Shown piece by piece: positions 53,091 to 64,000 of a stretch of DNA of 64,000 nt. The translations under genes and the position numbers were made by a program. Within the stretch, counting starts at the first letter, position 1; each line of letters starts with the position of its first letter. The notes under the pieces were generated by a model. It was not told where the DNA came from. It saw only the letters and a list, made by a program, of their open reading frames with translations, and searched no databases. Source of the DNA: Panax quinquefolius (lineage: Eukaryota; Streptophyta; Magnoliopsida; Apiales; Araliaceae); NCBI GenBank assembly GCA_020205615.1, contig CM035169.1:21552540-21616539 (forward strand), read 5' to 3'.

Positions 53091-56000
53091 ATGGGTTGCG
53101 TTAGCTCCAAGAAGGTAACAAGAAGGTCCGGATCTTCTGATATTGTTTCCCCATCTACAACTCGGGGTAATGGGTTACGGAAATCGAATTCCAGTGTGCA
53201 TGACAAAAATAGGGTCGAAGGAACATTAGAGAAGACAAAGGAGGATCCTGAAAAGGCGAGGGGTCAAGAATCAATAGTTAGGGACAATGGCGAATTGCTC
53301 AATTCAAAGCTATTAAAGAAGGGGGCAAGCTTAGGGAGAAGGTCATCTTTCAGCCTTAAATTTGGAAGGTTAACACAAGCAGAGCATGTTGCTGCAGGGT
53401 GGCCAGCTTGGCTTACTGTTGTTGCCGGCGAGGCCGTGGAGGGATGGCTGCCCCTTAAATCAGACAAATTTGAGAGATTGGAGAAGGTAATCAACCTCCC
53501 CAGCCTGCAATTTTTATTTTTTTTATTATTTTTTGAGTTCAACATTTTCTTTCCCTTTATTAGCTTAATTATTAAAAAAATCATTGAACTTAACCCTGTA
53601 ACATTCTTTTAGAAATGATTATCATTTTTTAATTATTATGGTCTATATTTTGGCATAGATGGTTGTATATATTTACATTTGTTTACATGACCATATATTT
53701 CTTTAATTTTGATTTGTTATATCTATTTTTTTACCCAAATACTATTATTTTGACCCCTTGGGAGGTTAAGAGGGCACAACTTTCAATTCTGAATTTTCCT
53801 TGTTCTTGATGGAAATGGGAGCGTGATTTCAGTATCCATTGATTAATTACAAACCTGTACTTATCTAGTGTTCTGCCTAGTTATGTTACTCCTTGTAATG
53901 TTAAACTACATTTACCTTGATAGTATTAGGAGACTATATTGAGGTCATTTATCAACTGTTCACACAGACTGCTAAGAAAGCATTTGTGGGTTGGTTTTCC
54001 ACCACGTAGCTGTTAAAGAGTACCTTTTAAGGTGTATAAAAATGCAGAATGCTTTTGAGGTCACTCCTTAATGAATAATGATCCCCTTGGAATGCGTCGC
54101 AAGAAAAATAATCAAATTATGTTAAGTGCAGCTAGAGGCTTAATTAGCCTTATGTTCAGATTGGTTGCAACTGTGACACTATATATTGCTCACTTGCTCT
54201 AATACATGTGTGTATAGATAGAGGGAGAGAGAGTTTCTTTTGAAGCTTGTGTAAGTTAATTGATCCATACTGATAACAATCCGAGCCTTAAACCAAAACC
54301 AAGTTTTGAAGATTTTCTTTGTGAGATTAGAGTTTATCTAGATGTGCTCGTAATGATGATGGTTTTCTCTTCTCTTTTTTTGGGTGTGGATGTTATGGTG
54401 TTTTTTGCTGCCTTATGGTCTTACCATAACATTAATTTTATCAATTGACCATGCTGGGTGATTTTTTTGTTATATATTCACTTATCCATATTAATTCAGT
54501 TAGTAATTTACTAGAGTTGTCTTTTATTTCTTCTTAATGTGTAGATTGGGCAAGGTACATACAGCAGTGTTTGCCGTGCACGTGATATTGAAACTGGTAA
54601 GATGGTAGCCCTGAAGAAGGTGCGATTTGACAATTTTAAACCAGAAAGTGTCAGGTTTATGGCACGAGAAATAACAATTCTCCGTAGGCTTGACCATCCA
54701 AACATCATGAAACTGGAAGGGATTATTACTTCTCAATTGTCATGTAACATGTACCTTGTTTTCGAATACATGGAACATGATCTCGCAGGACTACTATCAA
54801 ATCCTGACATCAAGTTCAATGATGCACAGGTATGTTCAGTTTTTACTTATTATTTATCTAAATTCAAGTTTGTGGAGGAATTCCAGATCTTTAAGCATTT
54901 CTCCGCATATTTGGTTTTGTTGGAATGTGATAGGCTGTAGACTCAACAAATATTCTTTTCTAGAACATTAAATTTGACATTTTCTCTGGGAGCAGATTAA
55001 GTGCTATATGCGGCAGCTATTATGTGGAATCGAACATTGCCACTCACAAGGAGTGATGCATCGAGATGTCAAAACATCTAATATTTTGGTGAACAATGAA
55101 GGGATTTTGAAGATAGCAGATTTTGGTCTGGCAAATTTCAGTCTGCCAAAGAACAGGGAACCGTTGACCAGTCGTGTTGTGACTCTATGGTATCGTCCTC
55201 CTGAACTTTTATTGGGCTCAACCAATTATTGGGGATCTGTGGATCTTTGGAGTGTGGGCTGTGTGTTTGCTGAACTTTTCATAGGAAGGCCTCTTCTCAA
55301 AGGAAGAACTGAGGTTAGATCTCTATGCATCAATTCCCACCCAACCAGGCTTCACTATCATTTCATGTTATATAGCACAGTTTTATTGAAATTTTAGTTT
55401 GCATGGTAAACTATACGGAAATTTGATTTGCTTTTCTGAATGTAGACTATGCATTCTTCATTGATCTACCTTAAAAATAAAAAATAAAAGGGGGAGGGGG
55501 ACCTTACGCAGACCCATATTTCGTCCACATGATATCCAAATGGGTATTAATCCTACATATAAAATGGGGACTTACAATTTTTTGGGTAAAAAAACAAAGT
55601 AGAAATGGCGCCTTATTTTCTTTCTAGATAAATGAAATAATGGACATTTTTACAACAGGATCTCTTTGGGGATCCACACATACTTCGCAAACATTTGAAG
55701 TTATCTACTATAAAGACAAAACTAAAGAAATACTCACTGTAGTTGGTAGGTTTTACTGATTACACCATTGAACTTTTAATTTTTCAAAATACACCACTAA
55801 ACTAATTATTATTTTGAAATTGGGTCATTCCATTAAACAAATAAACGGACGTTAATTTTTTATCTACAAAACTAATGAATTATTCACTGTAGTTGGCACA
55901 TTTTATTGATTACACTATTGAACTTTTAATTTTTCAAATTACTTCATCAAACTAATTAAAAATAATTATTTTAAATATTTTTAAAAATATTTATTATTTT

Positions 56001-58777
56001 AAGTAAAAATATTAGAAACTTTTTTTTCTTCATAAAATGAGTAGAGTTTCATAAAATATAGATTCAAAAAAATTAAAGTGATTTTAAATTAAATTAATGT
56101 CTACTTAATTTTTAACAGAATGACACATTCTTACTATTAGAATTTTTTAAAAAAACTAAAAATAGAAATTAAAATAAAAAAACAGTAAAAGATAAAAAAA
56201 ATGATTCAATTTTTTCAAAAGAAATTAATAATTTTTATAAATAAATATTATTTTCAAGAAAAAATTTAAAAATTCTTCATATTTTAAAAAAAAATGAGTA
56301 AAATTTTATAAAATATAGATTCAAAAAAATAAACTTTATTTTCAAAAGAAAAAAAGATTTTTTTAAAAATCGATAAAGTTTCATAAAACTTTACTTTTTT
56401 TACATCTATATTTTATGAAACTTTACTAATTTTATGGAAAAAATTAAAGTTTCTAATTTTTTACTGAAAATAATAATTATTTTTAAAATAATTATTTTTA
56501 ATTAGTTTAATAGGGTAATCTAAAAATTAAAAGTTCAATGGTGTAATCAGTAAAACGTGTCAACTACAGTGGGTAATTCATTAGTTTTGTAGATAAAAAA
56601 TTAACGTCCGTTTATTTTTTTTAATGGAATAACTCAATTTCAAAATAATAATTACTTTAGTGAGGTAATTTGAAAAATTAAAAGTTCAATTGTGTAATCT
56701 ACAGTGGGTATTTCATTAGTTTTACCCTACTATAAATTACGTATTTGCTCACATGATAGAGGCACCTAACTTAGGTATCTGTGTTTTGATAATAAGCTCT
56801 TTTACCACATGCACAGGTTGAACAATTACATAAAATTTTCAAGCTTTGCGGTACTCCACCTGATGAATACTGGAGGTGGTCTAAACTTCCTCTTGCAACA
56901 ATGTTTAAACCCCAGCATCATTATGAAAGTACACTTCAAGAAAGGTGTAAAGAAATCCCCAAAACTGCTGTGAACCTTATCGAATGTTTTCTTTCCATAG
57001 AACCATACAAGCGCGGGACTGCTTCATCTGCACTTAGTTCTGAGGTAACCCTTTATGGAAAGTTGGTCTACTATGAATTTGAATGTCTGTTATATATGAA
57101 TCCACTAAAGTACTGCAATCTTGTTGCTATCTAATGGTTTGCAATAAACAAATTTTGTTGAATTACTCCCAACTTTTATCAACTTATATTGCGCCACAGT
57201 GTGCATTCTTCATCATGGCACATGATTGTGAATGTTTTATACCATCATATCCTATTAAGCTTGATTTCCTGATTGGAGGCCTTTGTGTTACACATTATTC
57301 AGTATTTCAGCTCAATGCCTTATGCTTGTGATCCGTCAAGCTTGCCAAAATACCCACCTAACAAAGAGATTGATGCTAAGTTCCGTGAGGATGCAATAAG
57401 GTAGCTCCCTTACCCTTTAGTGGTCATGTAAAGGCTGTAGTGAGTTGTCTTTTATTGGTATACTAGGTTTTTGCACAGCACATACAATTGTGGGTGCTAC
57501 TTTTATTTAGTAGCTTCAATTGTTTGCGCGAGTCAAAACTTACTATGAAACTTTGAGGTAGGACCTATTTGTGGGTCCTCATGGGCGCAATTTCTTTACA
57601 AAGTTTATGGGTTCCAAACATTTCTATCAGATTAGCTACTAAATTCATCAGGCCACAGGAACCGAGTAAACCAGCTATTGGTCCTCTTCTCTTTTTTTAA
57701 CCGTTGTACCTATCATTCTTAGTCCCCATAATATTCTAACTCTTGTTAAACAAGTGTAATTGCTTCAAAAACGTACTAGATTTTACCAATAGAATAAAAT
57801 AATAGTGAGCCTTGGGTGTATACATAATGCTATTTCCATTTATTTCAGGAGAAAGGCTGCTTCCAGATTGCGTGCACCTGGAGCTTTAAGAAATCCACGA
57901 AAAGTTCGCAAACCCTTGCAAGAATCAACCTCTTTCTGTAAAGTAGTACCGAGACAGGTGTCTCTCGCTCCACTTCTGTCGTAGTAGTTATTTGTTATAG
58001 AATAAATTGCTTCCAACTGATTTTTGTATTCTAATTAATGAAGGAGGTGGAAGCCAATATATATGTTGTTCCTAGTAGCAAAGGTGGTAATATACATCCA
58101 AAGGGAAAAGGAGCCAGGGAGTCTCTAGGTTCGCTGAAGTCGTCGTATGATACTGTGTCGGAGGCATCTCAAGTTAGTCAAATGACTGACATATCTCAAG
58201 GAGAAAGCATTTGCTCCCTCCCAGTAATATCAGCATCAAGTGGCTTTGCGTGGGCCAAAAGTCGAAAACAGGATTCTGCATCCTTGAGATTACACACAAA
58301 GAAAACTTGGTTAAGTAATCCTTTGAGTGCTATAGACCCAACCAGTGTAATGCATGCAAGTAATAATTCGCACTTAAACAGGAAAGATGAGATTGAATTT
58401 TCAAGCAGAGTGCACACAGCTTCAAGAGGCCGTGATGAGATACCAAAGCGTGCAATACAGAGGCAATGTAGTCATCTTAATCGGCAAGATTCATTTGATT
58501 CATCTGATTTATACACATCTCATGATTCATCTGTAGTAAGTTGTGTTTTCTTTGTTTTTATCTCAGTAGATTTATGACTACAACATTTTCCTAAATGTTT
58601 TGGTAGGTTATGATGAATAATCATCTGCATCTGAAAATGTACCAGGATTATAATCATCAAAAAGCAAGGGTTCGATTCTCAGGACCGTTGATACAGCCTG
58701 GTAGAAATGTTGGAAGCAAAGACAACCATGCTCGTCAAGCTGTTCGTAGATCTCGATTCTATAGGGGTACATCTTAA
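53091..58777 (+). CDS. CDK-like Ser/Thr protein kinase, N-myristoylated type
   Basis: The exons are 53091-53486, 54545-54829, 54996-55313, 56817-57044, 57303-57400, 57849-57958, 58044-58535 and 58607-58777. The start MGCVSSKK is an N-myristoylation site with a likely palmitoylated Cys3, so membrane attachment is expected. The kinase domain (about residues 127-410) has the G-loop GQGTYSSV, K156 in VALKK, HRDVKTSN (D251), DFG (D269), and the CDK-like activation stretch TLWYRPPELLLG. It falls in the plant CDK-like/IBS1-related group. Exon 6 has five A at 57900-57904 (CGAAAAAGTT) where four keep the frame. As written, translation ends after SSQTLARINLFL. With one A fewer it continues through KVRKPLQE into exon 7 (EVEANIYVV), giving about 698 residues. 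The kinase domain is unaffected. Confidence 0.88.
55715..56726. mobile_element. 1.0-kb Mutator-type MITE in kinase intron 3
   Basis: The inverted ends are GACAAAACTAA and (reverse complement) GGTAAAACTAA, with arms of over 200 bp. A 10-bp repeat CTACTATAAA flanks both sides (55705-55714 and 56727-56736), as for Mutator-type target duplications (9-11 bp). The interior is AT-rich and non-coding. Confidence 0.8.
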
Positions 58778-59349
58778 TTGAAGTTCATAGCGTCCTTCAG
58801 CTGATATCTCAGGGTTCCGTAGTAAACTTTGGTTATCAGAAGATAATTATTAGATTTTCTACTTATATTATTATGTTGGGAGGACAATGGATAATGGGTG
58901 TTATATGTGAATATATTTAATTTAGATGTAGGTTTAAAACATATAATACTACAGATGAAAACTGGGAATAATTTGATGCAGATAGAAAGTAATTTTGATC
59001 TGTTTTGTGTAGATGTTTGATGTTAAACCATACTCAGAGGGGACATTGGGATCTTTTGAAGCCTCTATGCATCAGCTCAAGACAACAACAATTGTATGCA
59101 TGCATATGACTAAGTGGTAGTGTTTCCAATGCTGTGGGAAAGAAGAAAGACCCTCTGGAGACTGCTGTTAGAAAACTTGAATCCAATATTCATTTTATCT
59201 TAATGGTTCACCTCTTAATACATCTTAAAAGTTTATATTTGTATCTTAACTATTCAAAGAATCTCTTAATACAAATATGTGTCAAAGGATACCTTTTATT
59301 TATATATAAAAGAGTATGATTCCCAATTAAAAAGAGATCAGATTTAGAT
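58778..59349. other. Kinase 3' flank
   Basis: AT-rich 3' sequence reaches up to the LTR start. A short open frame at 59134 (GKKKDPLETAVRKLE) looks protein-like but is only about 15 residues of credible sequence, and no gene can be built from it. Confidence 0.4.
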
Positions 59350-61440
59350 TGTAAGATCCCAACTTATTATTAATGAAATTTAATTTTCTCTATTTATTAT
59401 TTTGAAATAGTAATGGTTGATTTGATTAATGTGGATAGTTATGGGTAAAATACGCAAATATTTCAAAATAAGCAAGTGGTTATAAAATATTCATTGTTGT
59501 TCGGGAATATTCGTTTGGTAGTGGAATATTCTTCTTGCGTCGAGGAATATTAAATGCGACAAAGACGATCTTTTATGGACCCCATAACGAAAGCGATTGG
59601 ATGAAGAAAACGACAAATATAAGTTGTTTAAAAATAACAGCGTAATTATTAAGATTATCTTTGTTAAAATATTTGGTAGTTAAAACACGATGAAGACACG
59701 GTATTGCACCAATTATTGATTCTTACGTGAAGACACTACTCAATAATGGTTATAGTAATTCTTATTCGATATTTTATTGATTTAATAATTCTTTGCGTTG
59801 ATATTTTATATTCTTTCATTGTTTCAATAATTGTCATTACACAAGTATTTTTCATTATCGAAGCAATAATTCATATTATCCGAATAATATTATTAGATAA
59901 CATTATTGGCAATGTCTAGAAAGTTTTGTCTACAGGAGAGGTTTGTCACCTAATCAATTGCTTGGTAGAGAAGGAGAAATTCTTATTGGAAAGCCCCCTC
60001 TTTCCTAGGAATTGCCTAGTTGTCAATATTGTGATTCTGTAATATTATTTGTGAATAATTAATTATTGATTCATATGATGAGGAAAATATTGATTTTATG
60101 TGGATATAGATGGGAAAATTTTTAATGTGACAATTGTTGAAAATTGAAATTTTATCTTTTTACGATAAAATAATTCATTTAAATATATTATTATATTTTA
60201 ATAATATAATAATGGTGATATTTTTATAACGAATGTGGGATATATGAGTATATCTGAGGAGGAAGAGTATTTTTGTTGCAATAAATGTTTAAAACATGTT
60301 AAACATGTTGTGGACCCCATTTATTATTTGAAATTTGATTATAATTTTGTAAAATCGCCTAGTTTGTGAATTTCGGTCAATTTCTTTTTAGAATTGGGAA
60401 AAACTTTCTTACGCAAAGTTGTAGAGAATTGAATTTCCTATAAAAACTCATGAGATTGAATTTTACGATAAAAGGCTATTTATTATGAATTATTGAAGTT
60501 TCAAGCTCAAAATAATTGATTTTAGAAGTTTAAAATATTTAAAATAGGAAAACGTTTTTTTTACACTTGTGGGCCTCATGAAACATGTGCAAAGTGCTGA
60601 AGCTAGAGGATTCAAAGTGGGCGTAAGAAAATTTATTTATATATTAATATTATATTAAATTTTCTGCTTTTAATTGTTCTAGCAATTTCTATAAATAGGG
60701 TGCTTAGGTTAGAATTGAAAATCACAATTTAAACTCCAAGTTTTCTCTCTCTATATTATCGGCGTATTCTTGTGAGTATTTTGAGTATACTTTGAGTATT
60801 GTTATACGGTGCAAGTTCAAGTCATAGCCTTTATCCTGTTTTAATTTGAAATCTTGATCTTTAGAGGTAAGAGATATTATTATTTTTCAGTAATGATATT
60901 AGTTCTTCAATATCATTATCTTTGAAATATTGATCCGAAGTTTTATCAAATTTAAAACTTTTGGTGTTTGAGATTCTTATTCACGATATCTGACCTTATT
61001 CACGATATCTGATCTTATTCACGAATCTGTCAAGACTATTTATCGAAAAATGAAAATTTTCCTTTTCGCTCTAAAATATCTATTGTGGATACTAGCTTTG
61101 ATTGTATCTATGTTTTGATCATTCTTGAATTTTACACCACTATGATTATTTTTGAGGTATTTTTGGACATGGATAAAACAAAGCACGAATCCTTAATCCT
61201 TAATCCTTGTCATTTTGTTTTCTTTGGATTCGTTTCTTTAAAAATATTTTTATCATCCTCGGTCTTAAATGATGATATTATTGAATATCTTTGGCACGTA
61301 GTGTAAGACGAAATTTTATGAAATAAAAGTATTCAATTTTTTTTTAATTACTATTCATGAGTTCTTATTCACGAGTTACTTATTCACGAGTTCTTATTCA
61401 TGAGTTCTTATTCACGAGTTACTATTCACGAGTACTATTC
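59350..61440 (+). mobile_element. Long LTR, family copy 3 (+ strand, 3' truncated)
   Basis: It starts TGTAAGATCCCAACTT, the same LTR start as copy 1 in the opposite orientation. The TATA region CTATAAATAGGG is at 60689-60700, followed by the TTTTCTCTCTCTATATTAT stretch. It matches copies 1 and 2 until about 61300, then enters TTCACGAG repeats and stops. The LTR end (GGGGCG...) is missing. Confidence 0.7.
61345..61440. repeat. TTCACGAG(TT) minisatellite
   Basis: About six imperfect units of TATTCACGAGTTC/A lie in the U5 part of LTR copy 3. Copies 1 and 2 have only two or three such words. Confidence 0.75.
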
Positions 61441-61474
61441 ATGAAGCATGATAATTTTTTTTTTTAAAAGAAGG

Positions 61475-64000
61475 CATTACTCGATAATTGTTACAGTAAT
61501 TCTTTATTCAATATTTTATTTTATTGATTGATAATTGCTACGTTGATATTTTATATTATTGTTGTTTTGATAATTGTCACGTGACATGATATTTTCCATT
61601 ATCGAGCAATAATTCATATTATCTGAATAATATTATTGGATAACATTATTGGCAATGCCTAGAAAGTTCTGTCTAAGGAGAGGTTTGGTCACCTAATTGG
61701 CCAAGAAGGAGAAATTCTTATTGGAAAGCCCCTCTTTCTGTGAGGCTGCTGGTTGTTAATATTGTGATTATGTAATATTATTTGTGAATAATTAATTATT
61801 GATTTTATGATGAGAAAAATATTTATTTTATGTGGATATAGATGGAGAAAATTTTTAAAGTGACAATTGTTGAAAATTAATATTTTATCTTTTTACGATA
61901 AAATAATTCATTTAAATATATTATTTTAATAATATAATAATGGTGATATTTTTACAATTGAATGTGGAATATATGAGTATATGAGGAGGAAGAATATTTT
62001 TGTTACAATAAATGTTTAAAACATGTTAAACATGTCGGTGGACCCCATTTCTTGACTGAAATTTGATTATAGGTATCGTAAAATCGCCTGCATTTGTGGA
62101 TTTCAGTCAATTTCTGTTTGGAATTTGGAAAAACTTTCTTCTGCAAAGTTGGAGAATTGAATTTCCTATATAAAACTCGCGAGATTCGAATTTTCTGATA
62201 AAAGGGATATTTATTATGAATTATTGAAGTTCAGAAGTTCCGAAATAATTGATTTTTGAAAGTTTTAATTAATTTTAATAACAAAAACGTTTTTTTTGTT
62301 TTTGTCATTATTAGTGGCTGAATTCAGATGGTCAGATGGTCAGAGTGGGCATAGGAATTTAATATATATTATATTAATATTTTATTAAATTTTCTACTTT
62401 GGTGTTTCTAGCGATTTTCCTATAAATAGGGTCTTGGGTTAGAATTGAAAATCACACCGAAGCTGAAGTTTTCTCTCTCTATATTATCGAGCTTATTCTT
62501 GTGAGTATTTTGAGTATACTTTGAGTATTGCTATCACGGTGCAAGTTAGATTCGGCGTTATTCCAGGTGTAAAAATCTGCTTTCTTTTGAGGTAAAGGAT
62601 AGTAAGGGATTTTAAGGGTTATTATGTTTTTAGTTTCGAAATTTTTCTGAACCTTCAAAATTCTGGAAAAATTTGAAATGATATTTTGATGAGTTTTGTA
62701 GAGTGTGTCCAAAAATGGCAATTTTTGGATGTATAGATTAGGAGTTATGGATTTTATGAGAAAAGACTATTTTAAAAGTAACTATTTATAACTCCTTGTG
62801 ATTAACTCCAAAATTGATGAAATTTTTATTGGGACTATATCTATATAATATCAGTATACCGTGTAAATTTCAGAATTTTTGGACAAAAGTACAATTTATG
62901 ATAAATGTTTAAATATTCGGTGGTTTTGGCCATGTGAAATATGGTAAATGAATTTTAAAAATTCTGAGAAAATATATATTCAATATGGGACTATATTCTT
63001 CTAAATCCCAGAAAATAAATATTTTTGGAACTGATTTGGTATTTTTCATGAAAATGTTCTAGTTATGAGTAAATGAATTAAATATGTTATGTGAACTAAG
63101 AAAATTAGAAAATATGATTTTATGGCTTGAGAATCATATATGAGGTATATGCAGATTTTTGATGAGGGTTTTGGTTATTGGTGATGAAATCTTATGAGTT
63201 TGGCATTTTATGATGATTAAATGCATTAATTAGTAAAGTGTAAACAATTTAATTAAATTGTTTATAAATTTTAGAAATGATTTAAATATTATTGTAATAT
63301 TAATAATATTAGATTATGAGATTTCTAAGTGATTTATAACATTTGGATTAAGGTGTTATAAATATGGATATGAATTTTATTATGAAACTTTATCTTTTCG
63401 TATCGAGGTTACTATGCACGATATCTGATCTTTATGTATGAATACTAAGTCTTATTCATGACAAATTGGTTTCTTCTTTGACCAAATTATCGTTGATTTA
63501 TGAATCTTACTCTTGAAATTAAAACTATGTTTTGATTATATTGTTTTTATATAACATTCTTATAACCCTAATGATAATATTTCTCTTTGACTTGAGTGTA
63601 AAGATGGGTAGATTATTGGTATGATCGTGACCATAGGTTCTCTTTGGCCGAGAGTGCAAAAGTTAAATTGTTGGTGGTATGATCATGACCATTGAATTTA
63701 CAATTGAATATTTTTAGCTTAAGTGCAAAGGTGAATTGATCAACATGGTTATAATTATTGTTATATAACCACGAAATGATTATGTATTTCTTTGATGTAT
63801 GAATATCTTTGGCTCGTAGTGCAAAGATGACTTGTTGATGAATATCTTAGCACTTTGTAGTGCAAAGATGAATTATTGATGAATATCTTTGGCTCGTAAT
63901 GCAAAGATGACACATTGTTGAATATCTTTTGCTTTGTAGTGTAAAGATGAGCTGTTGATGAATATCTTTGGCCCGTGGTACAAAGATGAATTTATTAGTA
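61475..64000 (+). mobile_element. Long LTR, family copy 4 (+ strand, 5' truncated)
   Basis: It begins at a point about 370 bp inside the LTR (AAGGCATTACTCGATAATTG) and runs past the window end. The TATA region is at about 62420-62431. From about 62598 to 63390 it holds about 0.8 kb not present in copies 1-3. It then rejoins the family, with the ACGATATCTGATCTT block and the minisatellite at 63795-64000. Confidence 0.65.
63795..64000. repeat. ~40-bp minisatellite in LTR copy 4
   Basis: At least five units of about 39-41 bp, each with GAATATCTTTGGC, then GTAGTGCAAAGATGA, then TTGTT, run to the window edge. Shorter versions of the same words occur in LTR copies 1 and 2 (15640-15800, 19540-19690) and on the copy 3 + strand near 61280. 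Confidence 0.8.

Overview
This is plant nuclear DNA. It is AT-rich, has intron-containing protein genes with plant-type products (plastid transit peptides, phytocyanin-like proteins, a two-domain WRKY factor), and a dense load of plant transposons (Mutator-like, hAT-like, long LTRs). It looks like a dicot; I cannot name the species.

Seven genes can be spliced by eye, all on the + strand: plastid chorismate mutase (4880-9973), an early-nodulin-like phytocyanin (11325-13809), APC11 (26654-31109), a second early-nodulin-like protein (32840-33787), a plastid-targeted DUF3598-like protein (34571-39441), a group I WRKY factor of the WRKY3/4 type (42624-50571) and a CDK-like kinase with an MGC myristoylation start (53091-58777). 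They do not form one pathway; they are ordinary unlinked plant functions. Three carry a splice or frame oddity: APC11 is one base out of frame across intron 1, WRKY intron 2 needs a GC donor, and the kinase has one extra A in exon 6.

Region by region. 1-4650 is intergenic and holds a Pack-MULE (2466-4222) carrying the first exon of a 14-3-3 gene and an ILP1-like N-terminal fragment, flanked by a 416-bp direct duplication. 14-26 kb is a transposon block: a nested inverted-arm element, a 610-bp palindrome, two long gene-free LTRs on the - strand and an inverted-arm element with leader-like ends. 26-59 kb is gene-rich with elements inside introns: a degenerate tandem repeat in APC11, a hAT element in the DUF3598 gene, a tandem hAT composite plus a second Pack-MULE in WRKY intron 3, and a Mutator-type MITE in the kinase gene. 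59.3-64 kb holds two more copies of the same LTR family on the + strand, with an LTR-derived minisatellite running off the window.

Exon borders were set by reading frame, GT/GC-AG sites and protein-family continuity. No alignment or search was run. Family names come from recognition of motifs.
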